Source: Anaerolineales bacterium
Lineage (GTDB): Bacteria > Chloroflexota > Anaerolineae > Anaerolineales > Villigracilaceae
Reading direction: 5' to 3'
DNA: 64,000 nucleotides
Assembly: GCA_014379595.1 (NCBI GenBank)
Contig: JACMLM010000020.1
Location: forward strand, 62,001-126,000
Under the pieces are notes generated by a model that saw only the letters and a list, made by a program, of their open reading frames with translations, was not told the DNA's origin and did no database searches. The stretch's first letter is position 1; each line of letters begins with the position of its first letter. Made by a program: the position numbers and the translations under genes. Of this stretch, positions 14,487 to 21,057 are shown in pieces.

Positions 14487-15062
14487 ATGACAAAAGCACG
14501 TTTACATCCATCCCTATTAGAATTCAGTGGAGCCATGGGAGACATGGTCTTCAAAAAACGAAATGGGAAACTTTATGTCTCCATCAAACCCGGTGCACGC
14601 ACTGGAGAGCCAACTGCTGCCCAAGCTGTCCATCGTGAGCGCTTCGGCGAAGCTGTTGCCTACGGCAAGACCGTCATGGCCGATGCAGATATTCGCGAGC
14701 TTTATCAACAAGCCGCTAAACAAAAAGGCACTCCCGTCTTTGCCCTCACCGTTGCCGATTATCTCAATGCACCTTCCATCAAAGAGGTTGATCTCTCCGC
14801 CTATAGCGGACAGCTTAACGATCTGATCAAGATCAAAGCGTCTGACGATTTCGGCGTGATGAGCGTGCGTGTTACCATTACCAATGCACAAGACAATGCC
14901 CTTATTGAAAGCGGAGATGCTATTGAAACTGGCTCTGGGTCAGGCTTGTGGTTATACAGCGCCACAAACGCCGTCAGTAACGGAACAGATGTCAACATCA
15001 GCGTAGTTGCCACAGATCGTCCAGGTGGCACAGCGGTTGATACGCAATCCAAAGCAATCTAA
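14487..15062 (+). CDS. conserved protein of unknown function
   Basis: 191 residues with a clear AAGGAAAAC ribosome-binding site. The N-terminal ~90 residues contain GAMGDMVFKKRNGKL, a conserved R-E-R-F segment, and a helix MADADIRELYQQAAKQKG leading to a V-A-D-Y-L-N-A-P motif. The C-terminal ~90 residues look like an all-beta, Ig-like domain (SGQLNDLIKIKASDDFGV). I have a weak recollection of similar uncharacterised proteins (MVFKR...LTVADFFNAPS...SGYTGQ); no function is known to me. A strong terminator follows at 15125, and a long structured leader precedes it, so it is an independent unit. Confidence 0.75.
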   Translation: MTKARLHPSLLEFSGAMGDMVFKKRNGKLYVSIKPGARTGEPTAAQAVHRERFGEAVAYGKTVMADADIRELYQQAAKQKGTPVFALTVADYLNAPSIKEVDLSAYSGQLNDLIKIKASDDFGVMSVRVTITNAQDNALIESGDAIETGSGSGLWLYSATNAVSNGTDVNISVVATDRPGGTAVDTQSKAI

Positions 15063-15124
15063 TCTCTTACTACATACACCATACACAGCCTTCATTACGC
15101 CAGCGGGGCGAGGCTGTATGGTTA

Positions 15125-15160
15125 AGTCCAGAAGGTTCAAAGCCTTCTGGACTTTTTATT
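15125..15160 (+). terminator. intrinsic terminator
   Basis: An 11-bp perfect stem (AGTCCAGAAGG with its complement), 7-nt loop, then TTTTATT. It lies 60 bp past the stop of the 14487 gene. Confidence 0.85.
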
Positions 15161-15258
15161 ATATTAACTCAACAACTGCCCCCTCTGGTACAGACATGAC
15201 ATGTCTCCGAAGAAGCCTTATTTTCCGAGTCTCATGTCCGCGCAAAAGTGCCCCCTCA

Positions 15259-15305
15259 AGACTTCCGAAGTCTCGCCGCTCTTTGGCGCTTCGGAAGTCT
15301 AAGGG
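15259..15305 (+). repeat. R4 REP palindrome, copy 1
   Basis: 47 bp: AGACTTCCGAAGTCT, then CGCCGCTCTTTGGCG, then CTTCGGAAGTCTAAGGG. Exactly the same 47 bases occur at 17643-17689 and 18409-18455, flanking the RAYT gene, so this copy belongs to the family mobilised by that transposase. Confidence 0.85.
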
Positions 15306-15371
15306 CAACTAGAGTCTATAAAAACAAGCAAGTCAATGAGCCGAAGTTTAACTCCCCCAAGTGACGGAGAC

Positions 15372-15410
15372 AAACCCTCCCCAGCCGATGGATGTGGCTC
15401 GGGAGGGTTT
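15372..15410 (+). terminator. hairpin upstream of the DHFR-like gene
   Basis: AAACCCTCCC pairs with GGGAGGGTTT around a ~19-nt loop. It could stop read-through or be part of a repeat; no gene ends directly before it. Confidence 0.45.
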
Positions 15411-15439
15411 ATTGTATGATGAATGATTAGGAGATCAAT

Positions 15440-16030
15440 ATGAGAAAAATTGTTATGCTAAACAGAGTTTCCATTGACGGTTATTTTGCAAGCTTAAACG
15501 AGAAAACGTGGGGCATGGACTGGTTTGTGCAAGATCCAAAAGTAGACAAAGCTGCCCACAAAGTAGGAGACAGCGACACGCCGCCTGATACGCTGATATT
15601 GGGCGGGACAACATATCGCGGGTTTGAACGTTCCTGGGTGCCTCAATTGAAGGATCCAAAAGCGCCCAAACAAATGAAGGCCGTAGCCGAAGAGTTAACG
15701 AACATGACCAAAGTGGTCTTTTCAAAAACGCTCAAAGAAAATGACATTACCTGGGAAAATACCAGGCTTTTTAACGGCAACCTCGCAGAGGAAGTAAGGA
15801 AGTTAAAACAAGCAAAAGGTGCCGGCATAATGATCATGGGCAGCGGAACCATTGTGCAGCAACTGGCAAATGAAGGCTTAATTGATGAATACGTGTTTAT
15901 AGTGACCCCAGTGGTTGCCGGAGAGGGAAAACCACTCTTTAAAGAGGTCAAAGAATCCAAGCTTGAGCTGGTGGAAACAAAAGCTTTTAAATCTGGAAAC
16001 ATTTTGCTTCACTATAAAACTGGCAAGTGA
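15440..16030 (+). CDS. RibD C-terminal / DHFR-fold reductase
   Basis: A 196-residue protein of the family joining the RibD reductase domain and dihydrofolate reductase-like proteins, NADPH-dependent cytoplasmic reductases whose substrates are mostly unknown. Visible family features are the opening strand (IVMLNRVSIDGYFA), the LILGGTTYRGFE segment, the VVFSKTL strand, and the MIMGSGTIVQQL cofactor-binding turn followed by a DEYVFIVTPVVAG segment. Length is normal. AGGAGAT precedes the ATG. It is a single-gene unit; the R4-type palindrome after it (16039-16077) can act as its terminator. The true substrate cannot be read from the sequence. Confidence 0.88.
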   Translation: MRKIVMLNRVSIDGYFASLNEKTWGMDWFVQDPKVDKAAHKVGDSDTPPDTLILGGTTYRGFERSWVPQLKDPKAPKQMKAVAEELTNMTKVVFSKTLKENDITWENTRLFNGNLAEEVRKLKQAKGAGIMIMGSGTIVQQLANEGLIDEYVFIVTPVVAGEGKPLFKEVKESKLELVETKAFKSGNILLHYKTGK

Positions 16031-16038
16031 GAAAAATT

Positions 16039-16077
16039 AAAAGACCTCCGAGATCTTTAAGATCTCGGAGGTCTTTT
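16039..16077. repeat. R4b palindrome acting as terminator
   Basis: A near-perfect palindrome, AAAAGACCTCCGAGATCTT with its complement, ending in TTTT. It belongs to the GACCTCCGAG subfamily also found at 17981, 19609, 20015 and 56066. It lies 8 bp after the DHFR-like gene, so it probably ends that transcript. Confidence 0.8.
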
Positions 16078-16122
16078 AAACACAACAGGCCTTGCCCCCT
16101 CTGTCCCGCTCCGCGGAGACAT

Positions 16123-16190
16123 CTCCCCCAAATACGACAAGAAAAATTCATTATGTTAATCTAAACGCCATATAGTCGGATTTGGGGGAG
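16123..16190. repeat. R3 inverted repeat, copy 1
   Basis: The arms CTCCCCCAAATACGAC and GTCGGATTTGGGGGAG (one mismatch) are 36 bp apart. A second copy lies at 26037-26103. It is preceded by R2-like sequence (CCCCCTCTGTCC). Confidence 0.75.
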
Positions 16191-16244
16191 AAAGAGCTTT
16201 ATGTATATCAAGGGATTAAATTATGAAGAAGCCCCACTCACTAT

Positions 16245-17444
16245 TCACTGGTCTCTGTTCTCCATTCGTTGATGCTCTGCCACCACTACCTGGTCACGCC
16301 CGTTGCTTTTGGCACGATATAGTGCAGTATCAGCAGCGCCCAGAATTGCATCATAAGAAAGTCCATGCTCAGGGAAAATGGCAACGCCCAGCGAGAGCGT
16401 AATCGCCTCGAGCGTTTGTCCATCATGCTGTATAAGCAGTTGACTGACATCCTCTTGCATATGCCTGGCACGCATTTCAGTAATTTCCTGTGAGGCTTCT
16501 GGCAGAGCCATAATAAATTCCTCGCCGCCATAGCGGCAGGTAATATCCGATGCCCGCACATGCGTGCGTAAAAAATTACCCACTTCGATCAGGATCGCAT
16601 CGCCCGCCGCATGACCATGAGTGTCATTAAATCGCTTGAAGTGGTCTATATCCACCATGATGATCCCTATTGGATATTGTTTGCGCGCAGCGCGGATCAT
16701 TTCGACCGTCAGCATTTCCTCCAGGTAACGGCGGTTGAACAACCCTGTCAGCGGGTCGCGGATTGACAACTCGCGCAGGCGCACTTCACTCTGGAGGAGC
16801 TGGCTTGTCTGCACGTCGATCTGGTCCAGGTAACGCTCGCGCAAGCTGGCTGCCATCACAACCAGCGCGCCAACCATCAGTATGAAGAAGAGCACGCTAA
16901 TATTGTTCGAAGTGGAAATCCCTATTGCCAATGCAGGAAGCAAGAATAACCCAATAAAGGTGACCAGGAATATGATCGCCGTCGCACGCGCAGAGAGAAA
17001 CAAGCTGCCGATAAGACCGCCCAGGATCAGAAAAAAAATGATACGGAAATCCTGCGGGTTAAGGATCGTCGACCCAAAGGTTGCGATCATCACTACGCCA
17101 ACGGTCATCAGTGCAGCCACGGGGTAGTGTATGCCGCGACTCAGACCGTACGCTGCTGCCAACACCAGAAGAGTGGGTATGGTGATCCAATCGTATATTG
17201 ATCCAACCGTTTCTGGTTTCCCCGGCTGGCTGTAAACTCCCAACAGTGACAGGGTCAATGAGAGCAGGCCCAGGAAGATCAGAACGAGCAGCATCGCCAT
17301 CAGCAGACGGGCCTGTAGACGGCGTTCTGGTTCAACGACAGCAGAAGAGGGCTCGATCAGCCAGTGCCACACATCAGCCAACCCACGCCGCCTGTGCGGG
17401 GTCTTTGGCGAACTGTTCATATCATTCAGATTTTTCATTGCCAT
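16245..17444 (-). CDS. membrane diguanylate cyclase
   Basis: A 399-residue protein making cyclic di-GMP. The N-terminal ~200 residues carry about six transmembrane segments; the rest is a GGDEF domain with GGEEF at 306-310 and an RxxD inhibitory site (RASD) just before it, so it should be an active, product-inhibited cyclase. Other family marks are RDPLTGLFNRRYLEE, DIDHFKRFNDTHGHAAGD and SLGVAIFPEHG. There is no EAL domain. It is monocistronic, with repeats on both sides. Two close ATG codons exist at the start (17444 and 17438) and no clear ribosome-binding site, so the exact start is uncertain by two residues. Confidence 0.92.
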   Translation of the reverse strand: MAMKNLNDMNSSPKTPHRRRGLADVWHWLIEPSSAVVEPERRLQARLLMAMLLVLIFLGLLSLTLSLLGVYSQPGKPETVGSIYDWITIPTLLVLAAAYGLSRGIHYPVAALMTVGVVMIATFGSTILNPQDFRIIFFLILGGLIGSLFLSARATAIIFLVTFIGLFLLPALAIGISTSNNISVLFFILMVGALVVMAASLRERYLDQIDVQTSQLLQSEVRLRELSIRDPLTGLFNRRYLEEMLTVEMIRAARKQYPIGIIMVDIDHFKRFNDTHGHAAGDAILIEVGNFLRTHVRASDITCRYGGEEFIMALPEASQEITEMRARHMQEDVSQLLIQHDGQTLEAITLSLGVAIFPEHGLSYDAILGAADTALYRAKSNGRDQVVVAEHQRMENRDQ

Positions 17445-17642
17445 TATTTATCAACCAGGTTCTCACCAGGGTACACAACCAAGCTCTGTGATGATGGAGC
17501 TTGTCCAATTAGAATACCCCACTAAGGCTGTCTATACACTAAATATCCTCTAAAAATCCTCTATAAAGATAGAGGCACCTTTGAAGTGAAAAATACTTGC
17601 ATATATGTGTCTCAAAAGAGATACAATAACCACCTTCGATCC

Positions 17643-17689
17643 AGACTTCCGAAGTCTCGCCGCTCTTTGGCGCTTCGGAAGTCTAAGGG
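17643..17689 (+). repeat. R4 REP palindrome, copy 2
   Basis: Identical over 47 bp to the copies at 15259 and 18409. It is the left flank of the RAYT gene, 84 bp before its start codon. Confidence 0.85.
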
Positions 17690-17709
17690 AAGCATCCGTC
17701 GTGGGGTAG

Positions 17710-17756
17710 AATTTGGAAGTCTCAGATATCATCCCCGTAGGGGGGACTTCCAAATT
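17710..17756. repeat. R4-related palindrome
   Basis: The arms AATTTGGAAGTC and GACTTCCAAATT enclose a CCCCGTAGGGG hairpin. It shares the GACTTCC core with R4 but has different flanks. It lies in the RAYT leader and ends 17 bp before the start codon, so it may affect translation of the transposase. Confidence 0.65.
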
Positions 17757-17773
17757 CTGATTCTGGAGAACCT

Positions 17774-18397
17774 ATGCCCCGTCGAGAAACGCCTTTTATC
17801 CCCGACCAGTATTATCACTTCTACAATCGCGGCAACAACCGTCAGGTGGTTTTCTTTGAGCGAGATAACTATATCTACTTCTTAAAAAACATCAAAAAAT
17901 ATTTACATGATACTGTAGAAATTTTAGTATATTGCTTAATGCCTACGCATTATCATATTTTGGTGAGGGTTAAATCCAACCAGACCTCCGAGGTTTTAAA
18001 AACCTCGGAGGTCTTAAGTGCGGAGGTCTCAAATGCCATGATGCGTTTGGGAGTTTCCTACACCAAAGCCATTAACAAACGCTTCTCACGAGTCGGCTCA
18101 TTATTTCAAGGTCAATTTCACGGCAAACCAATTGAAACCTATTCTCACCTATTGAATTTATGTATTTATATCCATGCCAACCCTGTCAAAGATGGCTTGG
18201 TATTTCTACCTGAAGAATGGGAATTTTCTAATTACCTGGAATGGATGAACCTGCGCGAAGGCAATTTGGTCAACCGCGAATTTATTGCAGAGAATTTTGG
18301 AATGCCAGAAGAATATAAAACTTTAGTAATGCAATATATCAAAACACGAAACCTGCCCGATGAAGTTATTAAATATATTCAAGATTTGGAAAAATAA
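17774..18397 (+). CDS. REP-associated tyrosine transposase (RAYT)
   Basis: A 207-residue Y1 (HUH) transposase of the TnpA-REP family, which nicks single-stranded REP hairpins. The HUH motif is THYHILV near residue 60, and the catalytic tyrosine is most likely the one in SYTKAINKRF. The N-terminal YYHFYNRGNNRQ and the C-terminal NPVKDGLV segments are typical. Odd point: between the HUH and Tyr motifs, bases 17981-18015 are a perfect REP palindrome read in frame, giving the repeat TSEVLKTSEVL. The insert keeps the frame open, so the protein may still work. It sits between two identical REP copies. GGAG precedes the ATG. Confidence 0.9.
   Translation: MPRRETPFIPDQYYHFYNRGNNRQVVFFERDNYIYFLKNIKKYLHDTVEILVYCLMPTHYHILVRVKSNQTSEVLKTSEVLSAEVSNAMMRLGVSYTKAINKRFSRVGSLFQGQFHGKPIETYSHLLNLCIYIHANPVKDGLVFLPEEWEFSNYLEWMNLREGNLVNREFIAENFGMPEEYKTLVMQYIKTRNLPDEVIKYIQDLEK
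17981..18015 (+). repeat. R4b palindrome inside the RAYT gene
   Basis: CAGACCTCCGAGGTTTT and AAAACCTCGGAGGTCTT form an almost complete palindrome within coding sequence. A half-arm CGGAGGTCTC follows at about 18021-18030. It adds roughly a dozen residues between the two catalytic motifs. Confidence 0.85.
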
Positions 18398-18408
18398 CAG
18401 ACCAGCAC

Positions 18409-18455
18409 AGACTTCCGAAGTCTCGCCGCTCTTTGGCGCTTCGGAAGTCTAAGGG
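18409..18455 (+). repeat. R4 REP palindrome, copy 3
   Basis: The right flank of the RAYT gene, 12 bp past its stop, identical to copies 1 and 2. It can also serve as a transcription-end hairpin. Confidence 0.85.
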
Positions 18456-18527
18456 CGCAGATGAATGCTCTCTGTGGCTGATTGTTTTACTGATGCAAAA
18501 TATCTATTATATTAAAGGAACAAGCAC

Positions 18528-19628
18528 ATGATCGAGACACTGAAGACAATTGGCAGCACACTATGTTTCGTCCTACTATGTATCAGTCCCTTTGTATTGA
18601 TCGGCTTTGGCGTGCCCGCCCTGCATTACATCTCAAACCGCCGCAGGGCGCGCAATAAAAGAAGGCACAACCGCCAACACGAATCAAAATTCCCCTATCG
18701 TTGGGTAGCCTATTTTTTCCTTGTCGTCACGCTCGTGCTGGCCGCGTATGCAGTGATGGGCTTCATCAACGGCCAGCTCAGCCTCGCAGACGATCTGGAT
18801 GGCATCGCCGCACTGCTCGTACTGCCGCTCATCTTCGCCACGCTCGCCTTCCGCTCCTACATTATGCAGAAGATGCCCGCCGCCGCCGAAGTGCTCGAAG
18901 ACGACACGCGCCCGCCCGTGCTCTACCTGCGCTCCTTCGACCAGGAATCGCTCAAGTTCGTCCACCTGCCTGATGCAGAAAAAGAAAAATACAACGACTT
19001 CCTCGTCTACGCCGATGATATCCAACTGCCGAATTTCGAACGCAAGATCTACAACCTGATGACCCAGCTCACCATCGTGACGGGGAAAGCACCGGTCCAC
19101 GGGGAAGATATCACCTTCGAAAAATATTTCCGTGCCGAGGTAAACCAGCGCATCGGTCCCTTCGTGGCACTGGGCAACCCCATCGACGATCTTCCTACCG
19201 AGGGAGCTTATCGCGACTACCAAACGGATGGGGACTGGAAGGAGGTCTTCTTCAATCGCGCCTCGCAGTCCGCTGGCATCCTCATGCAGTTGGGCAGTTC
19301 TAACAACCTGCAATTTGAACTAACCTCCATTCTCTCGCAGGGCATGTGTACAAAACTATTCATCATCACCCCGCCGCAAGCGGATGTCAAAGACAGAACA
19401 GCATGGATGAGAAAATACATCCTACGCGAAAAACCTGCCACTTGGGAAACCTTCGCTACTATCTTGAAGTCCAATGGCTACCAACTTCCCGCGCAGCCTC
19501 CTGGCATTGGCTCCGTCCTCACCTTTGAACCCGATGGAAGTCCGCTGTTGCTGGTGCAAGGAGCCTTTCAACCAGCGGAATATATTCAGCCTATTTATAC
19601 ACGCCTATCAGACCTCCGAGTTCTTTAA
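18528..19628 (+). CDS. two-pass membrane protein with a YLRSF-type soluble domain
   Basis: 366 residues. Two transmembrane segments lie at about 10-32 and 62-110 (the second region may cross twice), with a very basic stretch between them (NRRRARNKRRHNRQ). A soluble domain of ~240 residues follows, starting PPVLYLRSFDQE. Other conserved-looking parts are GPFVALGNPIDDLP, an aromatic Y-R-D-Y segment and a Gly-rich ILMQLGSSNNLQFELTSIL. I recall this pattern (R-P-V-L-Y-L-R-S-F ... GP.IA.G.P ... WEL) from widespread uncharacterised bacterial membrane proteins; no activity is known to me. The last codons (SDLRVL-stop) are encoded by an R4 palindrome, so its natural C-terminus was probably replaced. 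AAGGA precedes the ATG. Confidence 0.65.
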   Translation: MIETLKTIGSTLCFVLLCISPFVLIGFGVPALHYISNRRRARNKRRHNRQHESKFPYRWVAYFFLVVTLVLAAYAVMGFINGQLSLADDLDGIAALLVLPLIFATLAFRSYIMQKMPAAAEVLEDDTRPPVLYLRSFDQESLKFVHLPDAEKEKYNDFLVYADDIQLPNFERKIYNLMTQLTIVTGKAPVHGEDITFEKYFRAEVNQRIGPFVALGNPIDDLPTEGAYRDYQTDGDWKEVFFNRASQSAGILMQLGSSNNLQFELTSILSQGMCTKLFIITPPQADVKDRTAWMRKYILREKPATWETFATILKSNGYQLPAQPPGIGSVLTFEPDGSPLLLVQGAFQPAEYIQPIYTRLSDLRVL

Positions 19629-19643
19629 GAACTCGGAGGTCTA
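19609..19643 (+). repeat. R4b palindrome ending the 18528 gene
   Basis: CAGACCTCCGAGTTCTT and AAGAACTCGGAGGTCTA form a palindrome. Its first half supplies the last six codons and the stop of the membrane protein gene. Confidence 0.8.
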
Positions 19644-19650
19644 GGTCTTA

Positions 19651-19721
19651 GTTCCGTCAGTAGTTGTACTGCTGACGGTTTGGCACGCTTCGCGAACTGC
19701 CGAAAAACTTCTTATAAGGAG
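19651..19721 (+). repeat. two-hairpin leader repeat, copy 1
   Basis: Contains CCGTCAG-N11-CTGACGG, then GGCACGCTTCGCGAACTGCC, then GAAAAACTTCTTATAAGGAG with the ribosome-binding site of the next gene. Almost the same ~70 bases precede the BtpA-like gene (20069-20139). Each copy follows an R4b palindrome. Confidence 0.75.
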
Positions 19722-19726
19722 ATCCT

Positions 19727-20011
19727 ATGCCAACGAATAGAACCCAGGGTGTAAAAATACTTGTGCGTGATGTGCTCGCGATCATGCCCAAGCCATATGG
19801 CGAAGATATTATTCTGGATGTATACATGGCCATCGAACACAACCCTGAATGGCGCAAGCGCTACGATGAACTGTGTGACAATCTGCGTGATGCAGTGGTC
19901 AATCCTTTGATCGGTGAGCTAGTGAAAGAGGAAACTGGGTTGGCGAGCCTGCGTGAAGTTTCAACCAAGGGGATGAGTCACATTATTAAGAGTTATACAA
20001 AACTAAGTTGA
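19727..20011 (+). CDS. 94-residue protein of unknown function
   Basis: A small soluble protein with a strong AAGGAG site 5 bases before its ATG. It is mostly helical in look and rich in Asp/Glu/Arg, with no cysteine pair and no membrane segment. Segments include LVRDVLAIMPKPYGEDIILDV and NPEWRKRYDELCDNLRDAVVNPLIGELV, which suggest a small helical bundle. I do not recognise the family. It lies between two direct repeats (R4b palindrome plus two-hairpin leader), so gene and leader look like one cassette of about 400 bp that could recombine out. Confidence 0.6.
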   Translation: MPTNRTQGVKILVRDVLAIMPKPYGEDIILDVYMAIEHNPEWRKRYDELCDNLRDAVVNPLIGELVKEETGLASLREVSTKGMSHIIKSYTKLS

Positions 20012-20014
20012 AAC

Positions 20015-20057
20015 CAGACCTCCGAGTTCTCGCCGTTCTGTGGCGCTCGGAGGTCTG
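20015..20057 (+). repeat. R4b palindrome after the 94-residue gene
   Basis: CAGACCTCCGAG and CTCGGAGGTCTG around TTCTCGCCGTTCTGTGGCG, an intermediate between the long R4 and short R4b forms. It repeats the palindrome-then-leader order seen at 19609-19721. Confidence 0.75.
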
Positions 20058-20068
20058 ATGCTAGCTTT

Positions 20069-20139
20069 GTTCCGTCAGTAGTTGTACTGCTGACGGAACG
20101 GCACGCTTCGCGAGCTGCCGAAAAAACTTCTTAAGGAAT
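20069..20139 (+). repeat. two-hairpin leader repeat, copy 2
   Basis: Second copy of the leader at 19651-19721, with the same CCGTCAG/CTGACGG and GGCACGCTTCGCG parts, ending TTCTTAAGGAAT before the BtpA-like start at 20148. Paired hairpins just before a start codon could regulate translation or transcription; that role is inferred. Confidence 0.75.
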
Positions 20140-20147
20140 ATTCATAA

Positions 20148-20966
20148 ATGAAAAACCTCAGAATCCTCCCCTCAAAGTTTTTAGCAGCCATGATCGCTGT
20201 CCTGCCTCTTCCAGGCTCACCTTTATACGATGGTGATGATCAAAAAGTTATCGATCAGGCTTTATCAGATCTTGAAGTCTATAAAAAAGCAGGGGTAGAT
20301 AGTATCCTTTTGGAAAACGATCACGACCTGCCTTATATTCAAGCTCCGCTGGATGAAAAAGGCATTGCCCTCATGACAACCATTGCCAGAGAAGCAAGAA
20401 AAAGATTTGATGGCCCGATAGGAATGCAAATGCTGGAAGCCGCCAATATCACTTCACTGGAAATTGCCGCTGAAGCAGACCTTGATTACATAAGAGTGGA
20501 GGCCTTTGTCTTTGCACACGTGGGCGGCAGCGGCATCATCAACGGGTCCGCTGGGAAAATACTACGCAGAAGAAAAGACCTGCAAGCCGAACATATCAAG
20601 GTGTTTGCAGATGTCAAGAAAAAGCACGGGTCTCATTCCCTAACGATGGACCTGGATATAAAAGACGAAATACTACAGGCAGAATTTTTCCTGGTGGATG
20701 GCGTGATCGTAACCAGTCAGTTTACAGGCATCAACCCCGATAAAGATGATCTGGTCAAAGCGAAAAGTGCAACGAAATTGCCTGTGCTGATCGGCTCAGG
20801 CATGACTGCTGAAAACATCAAAGATTATTTGCCTTTGGCCGATGGATTTATCGTTGGGTCTTATTTTAGAAAGAACGGAAAGTTCCTTGAGCAATTAGAG
20901 CCTGAAAGAGTAGATCAGTTTATGCAGGTTTTTGTTGCGGAGAGAGAAAGCTTGCACTCGACATAG
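20148..20966 (+). CDS. BtpA/SgcQ family TIM-barrel protein
   Basis: 272 residues of the BtpA family, (beta/alpha)8-barrel proteins named for photosystem I biogenesis in cyanobacteria but common in non-phototrophs, where they are grouped with the putative sugar-catabolic protein SgcQ. Visible family features are the opening MIAVLPLPGSPLYDG, GVDSILLENDHD, IGMQMLEAAN, the DYIRVEAFVFAHVGGSG segment, and the barrel end LIGSGMTAENI with GFIVGSYFRKNG. Length is normal. The substrate is unknown. It follows the second copy of the two-hairpin leader, shared with the 94-residue gene, which suggests common regulation. Confidence 0.85.
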   Translation: MKNLRILPSKFLAAMIAVLPLPGSPLYDGDDQKVIDQALSDLEVYKKAGVDSILLENDHDLPYIQAPLDEKGIALMTTIAREARKRFDGPIGMQMLEAANITSLEIAAEADLDYIRVEAFVFAHVGGSGIINGSAGKILRRRKDLQAEHIKVFADVKKKHGSHSLTMDLDIKDEILQAEFFLVDGVIVTSQFTGINPDKDDLVKAKSATKLPVLIGSGMTAENIKDYLPLADGFIVGSYFRKNGKFLEQLEPERVDQFMQVFVAERESLHST

Positions 20967-21057
20967 AACCTTAAGAAACCCATTCACATATATGTAAACG
21001 CTCGCAAGGGATTTGCAAGGCAATTGTCAATAATATCGGTGATAATCTCTTCTGAAT

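Larger units (their letters stand above)
15063..15439. other. intergenic region with terminators and repeats
   Basis: Contains a strong terminator (15125-15160), a scrap of R2-like sequence (about 15178-15214), an R4 palindrome (15259-15305), a second hairpin (15372-15410) and the ribosome-binding site AGGAGAT of the next gene. No coding sequence is seen. Confidence 0.65.
17445..17773. other. intergenic region upstream of the RAYT gene
   Basis: Holds the divergent starts of the cyclase and RAYT genes, an R4 palindrome (17643-17689) and a related larger palindrome (17710-17756). GGAG lies just before the RAYT ATG. No further gene is seen. Confidence 0.65.
17643..18455 (+). mobile_element. RAYT gene flanked by its REP palindromes
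   Basis: A REP-associated tyrosine transposase gene with identical 47-bp palindromes on both sides (17643-17689 and 18409-18455) and a third in its reading frame. This is the usual arrangement of RAYT/REP units, which are domesticated relatives of IS200/IS605. The many scattered copies of these palindromes in the window fit activity of this or a related RAYT. Confidence 0.7.

Noticed and set aside
18461..18476. CTCTCTGTGGC as a third R7 copy
   Set aside because: Only half an arm is present with no partner; chance or a worn fragment.
18684..19313. 209-residue minus-strand frame opposite the YLRSF membrane protein
   Set aside because: Antisense shadow of a GC-rich coding stretch, rich in Val/Glu/Gly with no recognisable motif.
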